Assembly (NCBI GenBank): GCA_010645155.1
Contig: CM021323.1
Span: forward strand, 9,177,636 to 9,241,635
Length of the DNA: 64,000 bases
Direction: 5' to 3'
Source: Tigriopus japonicus
Lineage: Eukaryota; Arthropoda; Copepoda; Harpacticoida; Harpacticidae
Part shown: positions 36,401 through 47,495 of the stretch, in pieces
Layout of the letters: each line of letters opens with the position of its first letter
Numbering within the stretch: the first letter of the stretch is position 1
Program-made: the position numbers and the translations under genes
The notes under the pieces: generated by a model
Database searches by the model: none
What the model was told of the DNA's origin: nothing
What the model saw: the letters and a program-made list of their open reading frames with translations, nothing else

Positions 36401-39400
36401 AGAGAAGCAATTTGAGACTGTACATTTGGTTGGATAGGAGCTTGTGATCATTTCCGTTACTAATTTGGTCCATCGCTTAAGAGATTTAGGCATGTTAAGA
36501 AGGGTAATGTCATTTGCTGAAGTAAAATTGTTCCAACAAGTTGGAAAGGAAATCACCGGGAGTCGTTGAAACCAGGATAGCTTGACTAGGCGAATGTTGA
36601 AACGTAAAAAGTTGCCACGCATTTCCTTGTGAGTAAAAGAGTTAATTATGTCAGGTACGTCTCGATTAAAACAGTTATACATAAATTTTAATTGGTTTAT
36701 CTGGACCAGATCTTCAACTTTCAAGATTTTCATGATTTTAAATATGTGACTAGAGTGTGATCTGGATTTTGCTCCGACTATCCATCTGACAATTCGTTTC
36801 TGTAAAATGACTAGGCTGTCAACAGCCGAACTCTTGCCAAAAAATTCAATGCCATAGTTTAGACGGCTCTTGACCAATGCGTTGTAAAGGGCCAACCTCA
36901 ACTTGGTTGGTATTTCTTGCCTGGCCATAAAAAGTGTAAACATTATCTTTCTGACTGAATTACTGACAAGTCTTATATGTTCTTTCCAATTTAAACGATC
37001 ATCAAGAGTCAAGCCGAGGAATTTGATGTTCTTTTCATTACAATGGGATCCAACTTGTTGAATCACGGACCCATTTAATTCTAATTTGAAGTCACAATTA
37101 ATATTACGAGGACTAAATAGCATCACCCTGGTCTTGTCTAAATTCAAAACAAGTCTATTTTCTCTCAACCAATTTGCTAATTTTATCAAATCATTCTTAG
37201 CCTCCATTTCCATCACATTTAACTCATCGCCAAAGCATTGCAAGGTCGTGTCATCTGCAAACATTGTTACTTTAAAATTTGTCACATTTGGGAGATCATT
37301 AATGTAGATTAAGAACAGCAGTGGGCCTAATATGCTCCCTTGGGGGACTCCGCAAGTAACAGTTGAGGAATCAGATAAGGTACCATTTATACATACTAAT
37401 TGTTTTCGATCTTTCAGGTAATTTTCAACCCATTTTAATATGTTTCCACTGAACCCGTAATTTAGCATTTTATTGACTAGAATATTGTGATTGACTGTGT
37501 CAAACGCCTTTTTTAAATCAATAAACACTCCAGCAGAATATTTGCATTCACTATGGTTGGATATATTAAGCAAGAAGTTTTGTACTGCGTGCATGGTGGA
37601 GTGTTTTGGCCTGAATCCAAACTGAGAACTTGTCAAGTGATCTTCGGCAAAAGAGGAAAATATTTGACGGTACACTACTTTTTCAAGAACTTTTGATAGA
37701 GACGATAAGATGCTAATGGGACGATAATTAGAAATACTTTCCCTATCCCCGCTTTTGAATAAAGGTATTACTTTCGCAACTTTCCAGTCATTGGGAATAT
37801 AACCACTAATCAAAGAAATATTAATTAATCGAGTTAATGGTGTCGCAATTTCTGCTTTAATGGATTTTAAAACAGTATTGGATATTTCATCCAAACCACA
37901 ACTAGATTTTTGAGGTAGTTTGTTAATTATTCTTAAAACATCTAATCGACTAACTACTTTAAAATAATATTTACGTGAATGACTAGTTTCAGGAACAAAT
38001 TTCAAATAATTTTTACTATCAACAGATATCTCGTCGCTAAGGGCTTTTCCAATGGTCGAGAAATATTTATTGAAGGAATTGGCTATTTCTTCGGGATCAC
38101 TAATCAAAGTCTGTTCGATTTTAAGTTTCAAAGGGACCTCATCATTGGTGCAATTGAAACCTAAAAGTCGCTTAGTCCCTTTCCATATTTGCCTAGAGTT
38201 ACCTTCGTTTGACTCAAAGTAATTGTGCCAATATTTGGCCTTGGCCGACTTTATAAGCTTGAAATACATTTTGGAATACTCTCTCCATTTGTTGTGATTC
38301 GCCTCAGTTGGAGTTTGATGGAATTTTTTCAACAACTTTTGCTTATGTGCACGAGATTTTAAAAGACCTGATGACATCCATGGATTGCACTTATTATTAG
38401 ATTTGGTCCGATGTTTGACTAAAGGACAAGATTCATGGAAGACACCCAAAAGTTGATTCTGGAAGTTGCAAAAAGACCCTTCAGGATCATTTTCATAAAT
38501 TTTCCATTGAATGTTTTTGAGTAACATGCGAAAATAATTAAGGTTTTTGGGGCCTGTGGACCTTTTTGGTTTACTATCTTGGGTTATTTTACTCGCTTGT
38601 TCAGTTTCAATTGAAATAAATGGTGCCAAATGGTCACTAATATCACAGTTGAGTATACCACACTTCATATTCAATTTTCGATTAGTAAAAATATTGTCTA
38701 TTAAAGAACTACAAGATGGGGTTATTCTGGTAGGTTTACTTATTGTTGGCACTAGTTCGAAGCTCATCATCAGGTCATTAAATTTGTTGGTTCTGTAGTT
38801 ATCTTTCGAAAAGTCAATATTGAAATCTCCGCATAAGAAAATTGGCTTTTGTGTGCATCTAGTTAAAAGTTTTTCTAGTTCCTTTATCACGTTTTGAATA
38901 ATGGCACCAGGAGGAATATAAACAGACATGATGGTGAACGTGTCTGTGTTAATAGCAATAGCTTCACAGACATCTGATATTAAGCATAGATCTTTTGGCC
39001 TTGAATATGAGACACTTTTATCAATAAGTATTCCTACTCCCCCTCCCTTGCGACCAACACGTGTTTCAGATTCAAAACTATAATTTTCGAATTTTAAGTT
39101 TGCGCTATTTGCTTGCCACACTTCTTGCAATGCAACAATTTTTGGTTCTTGCTTCAAAAGGGAGTCCTCTAGCTTGAACTTATTTGCTACGATGGACCGA
39201 ACATTTAGGGAAACAAGCCACTGCTCACCTGTAGTCAATTCATCGCAATAGCCAAGATCGACCAATGCGGATGATTCACTCAGATAATCCGGCTCATCAG
39301 TCAAGCCTTCCATCAGGATGAGGAGTTTGAGACTAACCAAGACTTTCCACACATGACCGTTCCTCCACTTGTACGTAAAAACGCAAGAATATATGAAGAA

Positions 39401-42400
39401 AAGTAATAGAGCAAATTGAAATTGAATTCCGGTAAAAAATAACAACACCCCAAATCACGACATTCCTTGAGTTTAGTTCATCAAAGTGTTCAAGGATCAT
39501 TTCTTCCGGGCTGTGCATCCACCTTGCTCACACCCCGAAGGGGATCATTGCGACCTGGCTTTGCAGCAGACTCGCTCACACCTCGAAGGGGATCATTGCG
39601 AAGGGATCGAGATGAAGACCTTGTCACCATACGAGGCTCGGGAGGGTCCATCTCTTCCTCTTTTCCGTCATCAATATTTCCTCCTTCACCATTACTTCCT
39701 TTGTCATGTTTTTCTACTTCTTCTCTTTCCTTGGTACCTTTCCCTTTTGTTCTATCATTTTCATCTTGTTCTTTTTCGGACAGCCTCTTGGCAATGCGAG
39801 TACCGTTTCTAGTTGAAATATTGGTTTGTAAACTCAGGTCCTTCCTGGATCGAGTGTTCCTAGAGACAACCTTCCACTTGTTAATTCCATCCTCATTGTT
39901 GACTCCGTTAGGATGTTGGTTTATCTTGGGATCTTCTTCCTTGTTCATGATACTCTCCTCTTCTGCACACTCGTTGGCCAGGTCCAAAACACCAGCAACG
40001 TTTTCTTCTTGGTCAACGGATTTTGTCTCTTCGTCAATCAAGGGGGGTTGCTCCTGAGGTGTCAACTCATTCGGTCGTTCGGAATCGAACAAAGGGCACT
40101 CCTTCTTTAGATGGCCCTCTTTTCGACAGCGAAAACATCGTTGAACTTGGTCACGATGGCATATCCAAATCTTTCTTGATCCCACCACAATGAAGTCGGG
40201 TATTTTGGCAATCGGATGTATTAGGGCACGCATGTGACCGTTCGGGATTCCACCGAGTCGAGCATCATGGCGACTATCAAACAACTCATGAGTGAAGCCC
40301 GACTTGAGCTCTGCAAAAGCTTCAGTAGCCTTTGCTAATTCCGTCACTGGAACTTCTCCAACTTCTCCAAATGTATGGAGGTATCTCAACGGCATGAACC
40401 TTTGAGCTCCACGAACCACACACTTCCAGTTTACTGCATTGAAAGCGCGAGTGAACTCGAATTGCCCGCCAAAACGGGCTTTTACGTCAATCTCGTCATG
40501 AGTACGAATTCTTGACGTAGTGATTGTTGGCCCTCGAGTTATCATGAGAGCCGCAATCTCCGATTTTCGGATCTTCAAATCGGTAAATACGAAATCTGCC
40601 AACACAGACCACGGTAGGAAAGCATTGGCAGAGTCCGAAGAGAAATCCACCATTACGGACGAGTAACGCCGGACGTTGGTGATCTCCGTCGGCGCCTTTC
40701 TGGCCGCGTGAACGTAGTTCGGCGGAGTTTCCACATGGGGTAATCCCATTGAGGGTACAGGATCGGTCACCCCTTCATCGCTATGTGGTCTAGTTAGCGA
40801 ATTCTTGACCGGGGAACGTTGAATCATATTTTTGCCCCTTCCCCCCGGAGGGAGGCGGGACTTGCGGATTTTTCGTTCTTCAGTCGATTTCACAACTCTC
40901 GGTGGTTCAATTTCACACTATTTTGGCACCATAGGCGTAATAAGTGAATAAAAAACCTTATGAAAAACGAAGAGATGCAAAATTCACCTCTGCTCGCTTT
41001 CACAATCAGCTGCTCCTATTGATGTTGTCAAGTAATTTTTTCTCTCAGTAATCATAACTATGGGGTAATCCGGGGTAATCCGAATCCTAATTTTGAAAAA
41101 TGTCATGTCCAGAGGTTTTTCAAAGACCCTTTTGTGAATTAATGACACCAAAAATCTGAAATAGCATCAAATGTTTGACTGAAATCAGAGGAACATTTAT
41201 GGGAAAAGCGGGACAGTTTTCCGCAGGTTCATTAAAGCAGTTTGAGTTAAGTTTTCAATAAAAAGGTAGGAGCTTACGTGTATAGGAGAATTCGCAAACA
41301 ATCGATTGACAACGACGTTGAAGGTATCACGATCTAGAATCTCCTCTGCTAACTCTTGTCTGGGAAATACGGTGGGCATAAAGTGGACCAATGATTTTGT
41401 TCCCTCATTTCCGTTTGACCCTAAAAGGACTGATACATCCTTTTGTTTCTTCACCCATTGGTAGAGTATTTTCCTGGGCTCTGTATTGATAATTTTGCCA
41501 TCCACAGTCATGACAAAAGGGTGGAAATTGATGGTCGGAAACGCAACCACGCCCATCTCTTTATTGACGATGTCTTCTGGGCTTTTTTGAATTAAGCACC
41601 CCAAAACATCTTGACGGGATCCAGTCACTGAACAACCGAGCAATGCTGCCAATTTCAAGGTCCTTCGAAATGCCTCCGTAGGATCAATGAATGACCAAGG
41701 GTGTTGGATTCCAGACGATTGAAGGATCAGCGTCTTATAGAATGGTTCCTTTTTGGTCACGATTGCTTGCATGAGGGCGGAAACACCTCCAGAATCTTGA
41801 CCTCCCAGTGTCACCTTCGTTGGGTCGCCACGGAAGGCAAATATATTCCTTTTGATCCAATTCAGAGCCAGTTGTTGATCCAACAAACCCATGTTTCCGG
41901 GTGCAAACTCGTCATCAAGGAACAGGAACCCAAAGCTACCAAGCCGATATTGAACGTTGACAACAATAATTTGGCCTTCAGAGACTAGTTCTCGTGGATC
42001 CGGACTCCAATTGGGAGACCCTCGGGAGAAAGAGGATCCAAATGAAAATCCTCCTCCGTGGAACCACACCAGTACTGGGTAACCATTGTCTGGTACACTC
42101 TTATTCTGATGATCTGGGGCATAGATATTGACGAACAAACAATCTTCACTGGGGCCGTATAAGGGTTGGTTGTCTTGAGAATCCCGCCCATCTTCAAAGA
42201 ACTCATCCCTTCGTTGATAACAACTCGGAGGTGGAAGTGTAGCGTCCCGAACGGAGTTCCAACTTAGAGGATCACGAGGAGGTCGAAATCGTAATTTTCC
42301 TATCGGGGGCTGTGCATACGGCACACCTAGAAAGGCCTCAATCACGTCACCATTGGAGGTGGTTAGCTGTTTCCCTTGAAGGACCCCATTCTCCGTAATA

Positions 42401-42465
42401 ACTTGCAAGTTACCCGCATGAGTCAGTCCAAAAGTCAACCACAAAAGTATCACACAGTTGTTCAT
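33471..42465 (-). CDS. Secreted cholinesterase-like protein, probably non-catalytic (glutactin-like), 871 aa
   Basis: Four exons, 42465-41278, 35044-34887, 34807-34628 and 34560-33471, join with consistent phases. A signal peptide (MNNCVILLWLTFGLTHA) precedes a carboxylesterase fold: YAQPPIGKLRF, EDCLFVNIY, the oxyanion loop FHGGGFSFGS, and a nucleophile elbow that reads VTLGGQDSGGVSA where active members have GESAGG. The serine position is Asp (about residue 224), with Ser one place later. The acid (GSNGNEGT, Glu about 354) and His (KHGDEMDYILG, about 469) are kept. After the fold comes a Ser/Thr/Pro-rich tail of about 310 residues with no membrane segment. Drosophila glutactin is a comparable secreted, non-catalytic relative with a low-complexity tail. 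The 6.2-kb first intron contains a LINE. The start is the ATG at 42465; upstream codons are not signal-like. Confidence 0.88.
35400..35523. mobile_element. Possible hAT-like terminus in an intron
   Basis: Repeated GGGTCCCT and GGGTCTTGACCCC words end with TTTACGACCCCTG, which reversed reads CAGGGGTCGTAAA, a common hAT-type terminal sequence. No opposite end or target duplication was found. Confidence 0.3.
36389..39448 (-). CDS. LINE ORF2: endonuclease and reverse transcriptase
   Basis: An uninterrupted frame of about 1,019 codons. The likely start is the ATG of MEGLTDEPD at 39313; the earlier part is hydrophobic and may not be translated. An apurinic-type endonuclease comes first (SLNVRSI, ALQEVW, VYIPPG, GDFNID, SLIDNIF, ISDH), followed by a reverse transcriptase with RPISILSSLSKVLEK, QFGFRPKHST, GVFIDLKKAFDTVNH, VPQGSILGPLLFLIYINDLP and the catalytic FADD box. 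The C-terminal part contains KFLGLTLD and ends with a few cysteines. The frame has no stops or visible frameshifts, so this copy may be young. It uses target-primed reverse transcription, as known for the group. Assignment to a CR1/jockey-related clade rests on these motifs only. Confidence 0.93.
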   Translation of the reverse strand: MLLFFTGIQFQFALLLFFIYSCVFTYKWRNGHVWKVLVSLKLLILMEGLTDEPDYLSESSALVDLGYCDELTTGEQWLVSLNVRSIVANKFKLEDSLLKQEPKIVALQEVWQANSANLKFENYSFESETRVGRKGGGVGILIDKSVSYSRPKDLCLISDVCEAIAINTDTFTIMSVYIPPGAIIQNVIKELEKLLTRCTQKPIFLCGDFNIDFSKDNYRTNKFNDLMMSFELVPTISKPTRITPSCSSLIDNIFTNRKLNMKCGILNCDISDHLAPFISIETEQASKITQDSKPKRSTGPKNLNYFRMLLKNIQWKIYENDPEGSFCNFQNQLLGVFHESCPLVKHRTKSNNKCNPWMSSGLLKSRAHKQKLLKKFHQTPTEANHNKWREYSKMYFKLIKSAKAKYWHNYFESNEGNSRQIWKGTKRLLGFNCTNDEVPLKLKIEQTLISDPEEIANSFNKYFSTIGKALSDEISVDSKNYLKFVPETSHSRKYYFKVVSRLDVLRIINKLPQKSSCGLDEISNTVLKSIKAEIATPLTRLINISLISGYIPNDWKVAKVIPLFKSGDRESISNYRPISILSSLSKVLEKVVYRQIFSSFAEDHLTSSQFGFRPKHSTMHAVQNFLLNISNHSECKYSAGVFIDLKKAFDTVNHNILVNKMLNYGFSGNILKWVENYLKDRKQLVCINGTLSDSSTVTCGVPQGSILGPLLFLIYINDLPNVTNFKVTMFADDTTLQCFGDELNVMEMEAKNDLIKLANWLRENRLVLNLDKTRVMLFSPRNINCDFKLELNGSVIQQVGSHCNEKNIKFLGLTLDDRLNWKEHIRLVSNSVRKIMFTLFMARQEIPTKLRLALYNALVKSRLNYGIEFFGKSSAVDSLVILQKRIVRWIVGAKSRSHSSHIFKIMKILKVEDLVQINQLKFMYNCFNRDVPDIINSFTHKEMRGNFLRFNIRLVKLSWFQRLPVISFPTCWNNFTSANDITLLNMPKSLKRWTKLVTEMITSSYPTKCTVSNCFSCSK
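39490..40893 (-). CDS. LINE ORF1: RNA-binding protein with a CCHC zinc knuckle
   Basis: An open frame of up to 467 codons directly upstream of ORF2. A folded middle part (about residues 75-240) precedes a CCHC knuckle, CFRCRKEGHLKKEC, and a long acidic and basic disordered tail. The C terminus has repeats of GRNDPLRGVS, matched by near-identical 54-60-bp DNA units at 39525-39605. Such ORF1 proteins coat the element RNA. The exact start among several upstream codons is uncertain. Confidence 0.85.
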   Translation of the reverse strand: MKSTEERKIRKSRLPPGGRGKNMIQRSPVKNSLTRPHSDEGVTDPVPSMGLPHVETPPNYVHAARKAPTEITNVRRYSSVMVDFSSDSANAFLPWSVLADFVFTDLKIRKSEIAALMITRGPTITTSRIRTHDEIDVKARFGGQFEFTRAFNAVNWKCVVRGAQRFMPLRYLHTFGEVGEVPVTELAKATEAFAELKSGFTHELFDSRHDARLGGIPNGHMRALIHPIAKIPDFIVVGSRKIWICHRDQVQRCFRCRKEGHLKKECPLFDSERPNELTPQEQPPLIDEETKSVDQEENVAGVLDLANECAEEESIMNKEEDPKINQHPNGVNNEDGINKWKVVSRNTRSRKDLSLQTNISTRNGTRIAKRLSEKEQDENDRTKGKGTKEREEVEKHDKGSNGEGGNIDDGKEEEMDPPEPRMVTRSSSRSLRNDPLRGVSESAAKPGRNDPLRGVSKVDAQPGRNDP

Positions 42466-43811
42466 GTCGGAGCCAAAATGTAACACGAATCAAAATGAAT
42501 GATTAGGCCCGTACGATCTGGGCTTGAGCAACCTCACATGTTCACACTATTTTTAAGCACATTTAAAAAAGAGTCTTGGAGCAAAAGTTATTTAGCTTGT
42601 GCTATCTTGCATTACATGGAGCTCACTGGGGTAGAAGTGGTTACGCTGAAATCCTGCGAGTCTTTTTTCATGCCATAAGAAGGCGCGCATGTTCAACCAC
42701 GAGGAGACGGACCGAAAACCAGCACAGTCGTGTCTTTTCAGAACTATTTTCTAGATGTTAATATCATGATGGAACCTTGGCATATAATCATAGTTGATCA
42801 TCAAGTGCACTTTTGTCTACTAAGGACGCTTTACCCAACACGCATGATCAATTTCGTTTCAATAATATTTGTAGGTAGAATTGATTCCGTCAACCATTCA
42901 CTCGTTGCGCAAAACAGGTTGCCTTAGCGATGAAGTATCTAGTAACTTCTCAAAATTGTTTTAAATATAATGTTAATGTACGCCTTGGTTTTGGCGAAAA
43001 TTGAAACCAAAAAGCAACCTTGACAATTGGCAAAAACACAGGTATAAATTGCATGCATTCAAACTGGGAACAAAATGGAGTGAAGTGACAATGAAATGAA
43101 CCCTTTGTTTCAATGTTACGTTCTATTCAAAATTTCGCTGTCTGTATATGGCTAAGCCCGAATCAAACGATTTCTATGGGGATTGTGACAGATCTCATTA
43201 ATAACTATACCACGAGAGTCTTTAGTAGATCATGACCGTTTGACTTTTCCAATGATCCTTTTATTCACCACACGCTCACTATACCGTACTGTATTTACTC
43301 TGTCATCCTGGCTAGCTTCTTGTCGCCAGATTTCTCTGATCCTTGGCAGAAGAGAGCGAGCTAAATAGCGTTAAAAGTGAATGAACTCGAAATAATCGGA
43401 GCGTTTTATCGTAGCCCGCATTGGGCCATTGTCAAGTAAAACAACCGTGCCTCCTCCTGCTCTTTCCCGTTGGGGGTAATCGGGGGAAGTGAGTAAGTGA
43501 GTTCGAGCGTGAGAGGGGCATAAGGAAGTAGTAGCACCGAAAGATACATAACTGTTGTAGAAAACTCTCCGTCTGCGGTTCAAGCTCTAATGATTTCAAC
43601 GAGAGGGATATCAAGTTCGCCTAATGAGAAGAAAGTTAAAAATCTCGTTGAGCAATCTTGGACGCGACTTCCACCGACAAAAGTCTAATTTGGAGACAAG
43701 ACAACGTGTTGTGGCGTGAATGGCCGCCAAAAAACTAGGAGGAAGTTTGTGAATGTATGAGGTTCTGCATTGATGAATCACAAACATTTGGGAGCGAGAA
43801 TACGATAATTA
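42466..43811. other. Intergenic region between the esterase-like gene and TRPA copy A
   Basis: About 1.3 kb of mixed AT-rich DNA. Its left end should include the promoter of the esterase-like gene; I see no clear TATA box. No supportable gene. Confidence 0.45.
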
Positions 43812-43822
43812 TTTATTTTATT
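43812..43822 (-). terminator. Polyadenylation signals of TRPA copy A
   Basis: Two overlapping AATAAA hexamers (43817-43822 and 43812-43817) on the minus strand, about 45 bp after the TGA stop. Confidence 0.7.
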
Positions 43823-43864
43823 GCTTGAGACAATAAATTCATTTGGTAATTAATGGTTGATGAG

Positions 43865-46800
43865 TCACAATTTGTACAATTTTTCCATCAGAGTATCCAG
43901 TTTTGCCTCTAAAGAATCCATCCTCGAGTCGAATTTTTTCTCCAAAGATGTCACGTGATCGTCGGTTTTCTTCGCTCTCTGCTTCAAAACCACCCCTTTA
44001 GCAGATGAAATTATTTTCGGGTCCATTAACTTAGTCTGAAATTTAATTCAAAATAATTGAAAATTGACGGAATATTTTTTCCACACCATACCGTAATCTT
44101 AGTTTGGCATTGAATTGGTGAGGGACCGAAAGGGCTCTTCGGTAGGCCTAACCGAAACCAAAATTTCGGCCGAAAGCACTTTCGGCCCATCACTACACTG
44201 AATGTAATTCTAGAGTGCTACTTACAGATAAAATGTTGCAATCTCTTGTCCGCTCGTTGGGGCGAAATTTGAGCTTCTTGGAGGGCAGCACATTGTAGAA
44301 GAGTAGGATGGCGCTTCCACCTGTGACCTTATGGAACAGCTTCTGTACAAAATTGTTTTTATACATGTACGAGCACAGAGAGCAACTTGGAATGTCCAAA
44401 AGAAATCTTAACTTTGGCCAATTCGACAAAAAGTCAAAGGGATCCCCCAAAAGAATGGACTCCGTATATGAAATCGTATCCACTTGGGACATATACGTAT
44501 AGATTTCGGCCTTTTCCTGGATGATACCAGTGTCACTGACAGCCAAACCATTTAGCAGATTCATCAAAACCACAACCATTAAAAACACAAAAGAGAGAAA
44601 GAACAAGTATCCCACGGGGCTCAAGGGACTCTCTAAGTTCACGGGGATGTTGGCAAATTCAATTTCACCCACAAACATGGTCGAGGTTTTGACCAGGGCT
44701 AACCATGGTCTATTGAAGAAAACATAATCATTGGGACCAACGGTGTCATTGGGACCGTCTTTGTGGAGAATTATGTAAAACCCCAGACCAAAAGCCACCA
44801 AGAAAAAGAGGTACCAACAGAGAAAGAAGAAAAATGTCCCCATGACTTTGTAGAACATGGTCACATAAACGTTGCAGCGGGTCAATTTGGGATGACGTCC
44901 AATGAGCGTGATGAGCTCGGCCCATGAGAGCACAATAGTAATGGCCGATAAATGGCGCTTCAAATCGGTTGAGTAATCGGACCCATCCAAACTAAGAATC
45001 AGCCCAATCATGACGATCATGGATACTTCAAGCCAGTTTTCGGGGCTTACCAAGTACCTTTTTAAGGAGACGGAAACTTGAAAGAGCTCCCTAAATAGTA
45101 AGATAAGGGTCAAGACCATCAAGTACAACCAAAGATATTGAGAGCCCACGAAAATCAAAGACACCATGAACACCGCAAACACGGCCTCAACCCAATTGGC
45201 GAGAAAAAGATTCGAAATCATATTTCCGCAGGTCCTTGTTTTAGCCTCCATGAGCTCCGATTTGATCATGTCTTTGATGTCCATCGACCAATCACGAAGA
45301 ATGAAGCAAATTAGGACGAGGGTGAATACGAGAAACGCCGTGTCCCATAATGGGATAGAACGGGTGGATTCATCTCTTAGACTCTCCCCGCCAAATTGCT
45401 CAAAAATGTACCAGGTTAGTATGAACACCAATAAGAGATAGAATCGCAGGTTCCGGTTGAAATAGCGTCGAATCCTCTGCCATTTTAGGTATAAGAAGCT
45501 GGTCACGATGGGATGTTTCAAAAGATGTCTGTGCTCTTTGGATTGGCCTAAAAACCAGAGAGACGTGGTTTCCGGGAGAGCAACCTTGCCTTCTTCAGTG
45601 GGATCCAAGGCTTCCAGGTCTTGCTTTTTGACCTTGCCCTGAACCACAAACGGCAAATCTTCGATGGGAGGAGCCAGAAACGAGTAGTCAAAGGTCATCT
45701 CAAAGTTCTCATGGTTGACGTCCCCTGTGACTTTGATGCATTCCTCATCCAAGAAACTCTCCAACACATGAGGATGAATTTTTTCGATTGGAGTCTCGTC
45801 CCAATGGTTCTTCATGCCAATATTGGCACCCAACTCAAGAAGTCTTCGAACAATCTCCTGTGGCCAACTTTGGGCTGCATAATGCAACGCTGTATTTTCC
45901 AAAATATCGCGCTTATTGACGATCTTGCGGATATTCACATCCAGATCTGCATTCCACAGAATATGTTGGAGACACTCCAAAGAATTGTCGCTCCAATCCC
46001 CGCGTTTTAAGAGAACGTGCAAAAGAGTTTCCGCCGATTCTTTGGCAACGATTGTGATATCGGCACCGAATTTCACCAAGAGTATAATGATTTCCAAGTC
46101 CTGACGATTTGCAGCCATTAATAAAGGAGCAATAGGTGCTGATAGAGTTATGGAGTTGGGATTCGAGTTGGGTAAGCTTAATACCTCTTGAACATACTCA
46201 GTTATTCCACAATCAACGGCCTTTTGCAGTAGGGTCATCCCGTTCCATTCATGAGAGTTTATCTCGTCGCTATCCAATTGTAGGATGAGATCCTTAAAAA
46301 CCTTGAAATCCAAATCATGCAACTCCTCGTCAATCGCAGCTTTTTCTAATATAATTGCGATCTGTTCATAACTAGCTTGGCTAACTTGATTTGCCAAAGG
46401 GGCTCTTTGACGGCCAATCAAGATAGGATTAAATCCAGGCAGTTTTTCCTCCATCAATTTGGGATAGATCGGCTTTCCAAAGCAAACTTGATTAAAGTCA
46501 CCTCCATGGACGACCAATTTTCTGGCCATGGACAAGTTTCCATTTTTCACGGCGTAATATAATGGCGGGCAATTCCTCATGTCCTTGGCATTGACATCAA
46601 TTTGTGGAAGTCGCAATAGAAAATCAAGGCCCTCCTCGAAACCATTTTGAGTACAACAGTTCAAGGCTGTTTTTCCGTTGGATTTCATTTTTACATTGGG
46701 ATCGGCTTTGTTCCCTTCGAATTTGAAGAGAAGCTTGAGACATTCCAAGTGTTTGCATTGAGCTGCCACATGAATCGGGTACACGCCAAGATCCAGATTA

Positions 46801-47158
46801 AAGGAATTGGCATTCGCTCCAGCAACCAAGAGCTCCCCAACAAAATCAGGAAGGTTGTCCTTAATTGCTCGAATAAGGAGCGAATTTCCCCGATCCTCAG
46901 GAACAGGTTTGTTTATCCAATGATCTTCATCGTTCTTGGCCTTTTCCGGATCTCGAACCTCATTGATTGCATCCAAAAACAGACCCAGATTCCGGTCGTG
47001 AAGTGCTTTTAAAGCGTTGGTCTTAAATGTTCAAAAAATACTTATCAATCCCCAGAATAACTTTACATAAAAGAGATATGCATGCTACTCACCTCCGGAT
47101 CGCCAAAACAACTTCCGGTTCTGGCAAAGACACCTTTTTTCTCTGCATTTTGCATCAT
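43865..47158 (-). CDS. Painless-like TRPA cation channel, copy A, 1,010 aa
   Basis: Exons 47158-47093, 47021-44226 and 44035-43865 join in phase 0. Exon 1 encodes 22 residues ending ARTGSCFGDPE. Ankyrin repeats occupy about residues 65-440 (ALHYAAQSWPQEIVRRLLELGAN and others). Six transmembrane segments run from about 549 to 845, with a pre-S1 stretch LKWQRIRRYFNRNLRFYL, a pore region NRPWLALVKTSTMFVGEIEF (about 793-812) and an S6/TRP-like stretch NLLNGLAVSDTGIIQ. The last exon encodes a Lys-rich tail and a short coiled coil (SLEKKFDSRMDSLEAKLDTL), which may aid tetramer assembly. TRPA channels of the painless/pyrexia group sense heat, irritants or mechanical stress in arthropods. The upstream neighbour in the same orientation is an RGS-like gene 338 bp away. 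The last intron holds an 80-bp hAT-like mini-element. Confidence 0.92.
44116..44195. mobile_element. 80-bp hAT-like mini-MITE in the last intron of TRPA copy A
   Basis: The right end reversed reads TAGTGATGGGCCGAAAGTG, a hAT-like start. The left end TGGTGAGGGACCGAAAGGG is its imperfect partner. Flanking 8-mers CATTGAAT (44108-44115) and CACTGAAT (44196-44203) differ at one base, as expected for an older 8-bp target duplication. The interior is rich in TTCGGCCGAAA-type palindromes. Confidence 0.7.
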
Positions 47159-47495
47159 TCCGTTCGTTTTAAACTATTTCAAAAAAGTATTCTCAAGTTA
47201 GCTCATTCTGAGGCCAATCTTTCAACCCAAGCTTATTGGCACATACGTACCCACTACCCACCTGCCAAGGCTCACACATACACGTTCATGAACACAAGCT
47301 GGTGGTTCGTAGGGTTGCTCCACAACGCAGTGCAAAATTGATGACGCTTGGTGGAAAAAAACAAGGAAAGGACTTCGGCGTCTCTGGAAGTCAAAATGGA
47401 GCGGGAAATCGAGATCTTTTTAACAATATATTCATATGGTATGACATGGAATGAATTAGAGCGTACGTACAAAGAGCAAAAAGTTAGGTTTGTGT

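Larger units (their letters stand above)
36112..40990 (-). mobile_element. Non-LTR retrotransposon (LINE), CR1/jockey-like, apparently intact
   Basis: On the minus strand there are a 5' region, ORF1 with a zinc knuckle, a 41-bp gap, ORF2 with endonuclease and reverse transcriptase, a 3' UTR of about 260 bp, AATAAA (36128-36133) and a short TCTA-type microsatellite tail ending at 36112. The 5' boundary near 40990 is estimated. No convincing target-site duplication was found. It lies in sense orientation inside intron 1 of the esterase-like gene. Confidence 0.85.

Noticed and set aside
36100..41175. Candidate target duplication for the LINE (GCATCA near 36106 and 41165)
   Set aside because: Too short and too far from the presumed 5' end to separate from chance.
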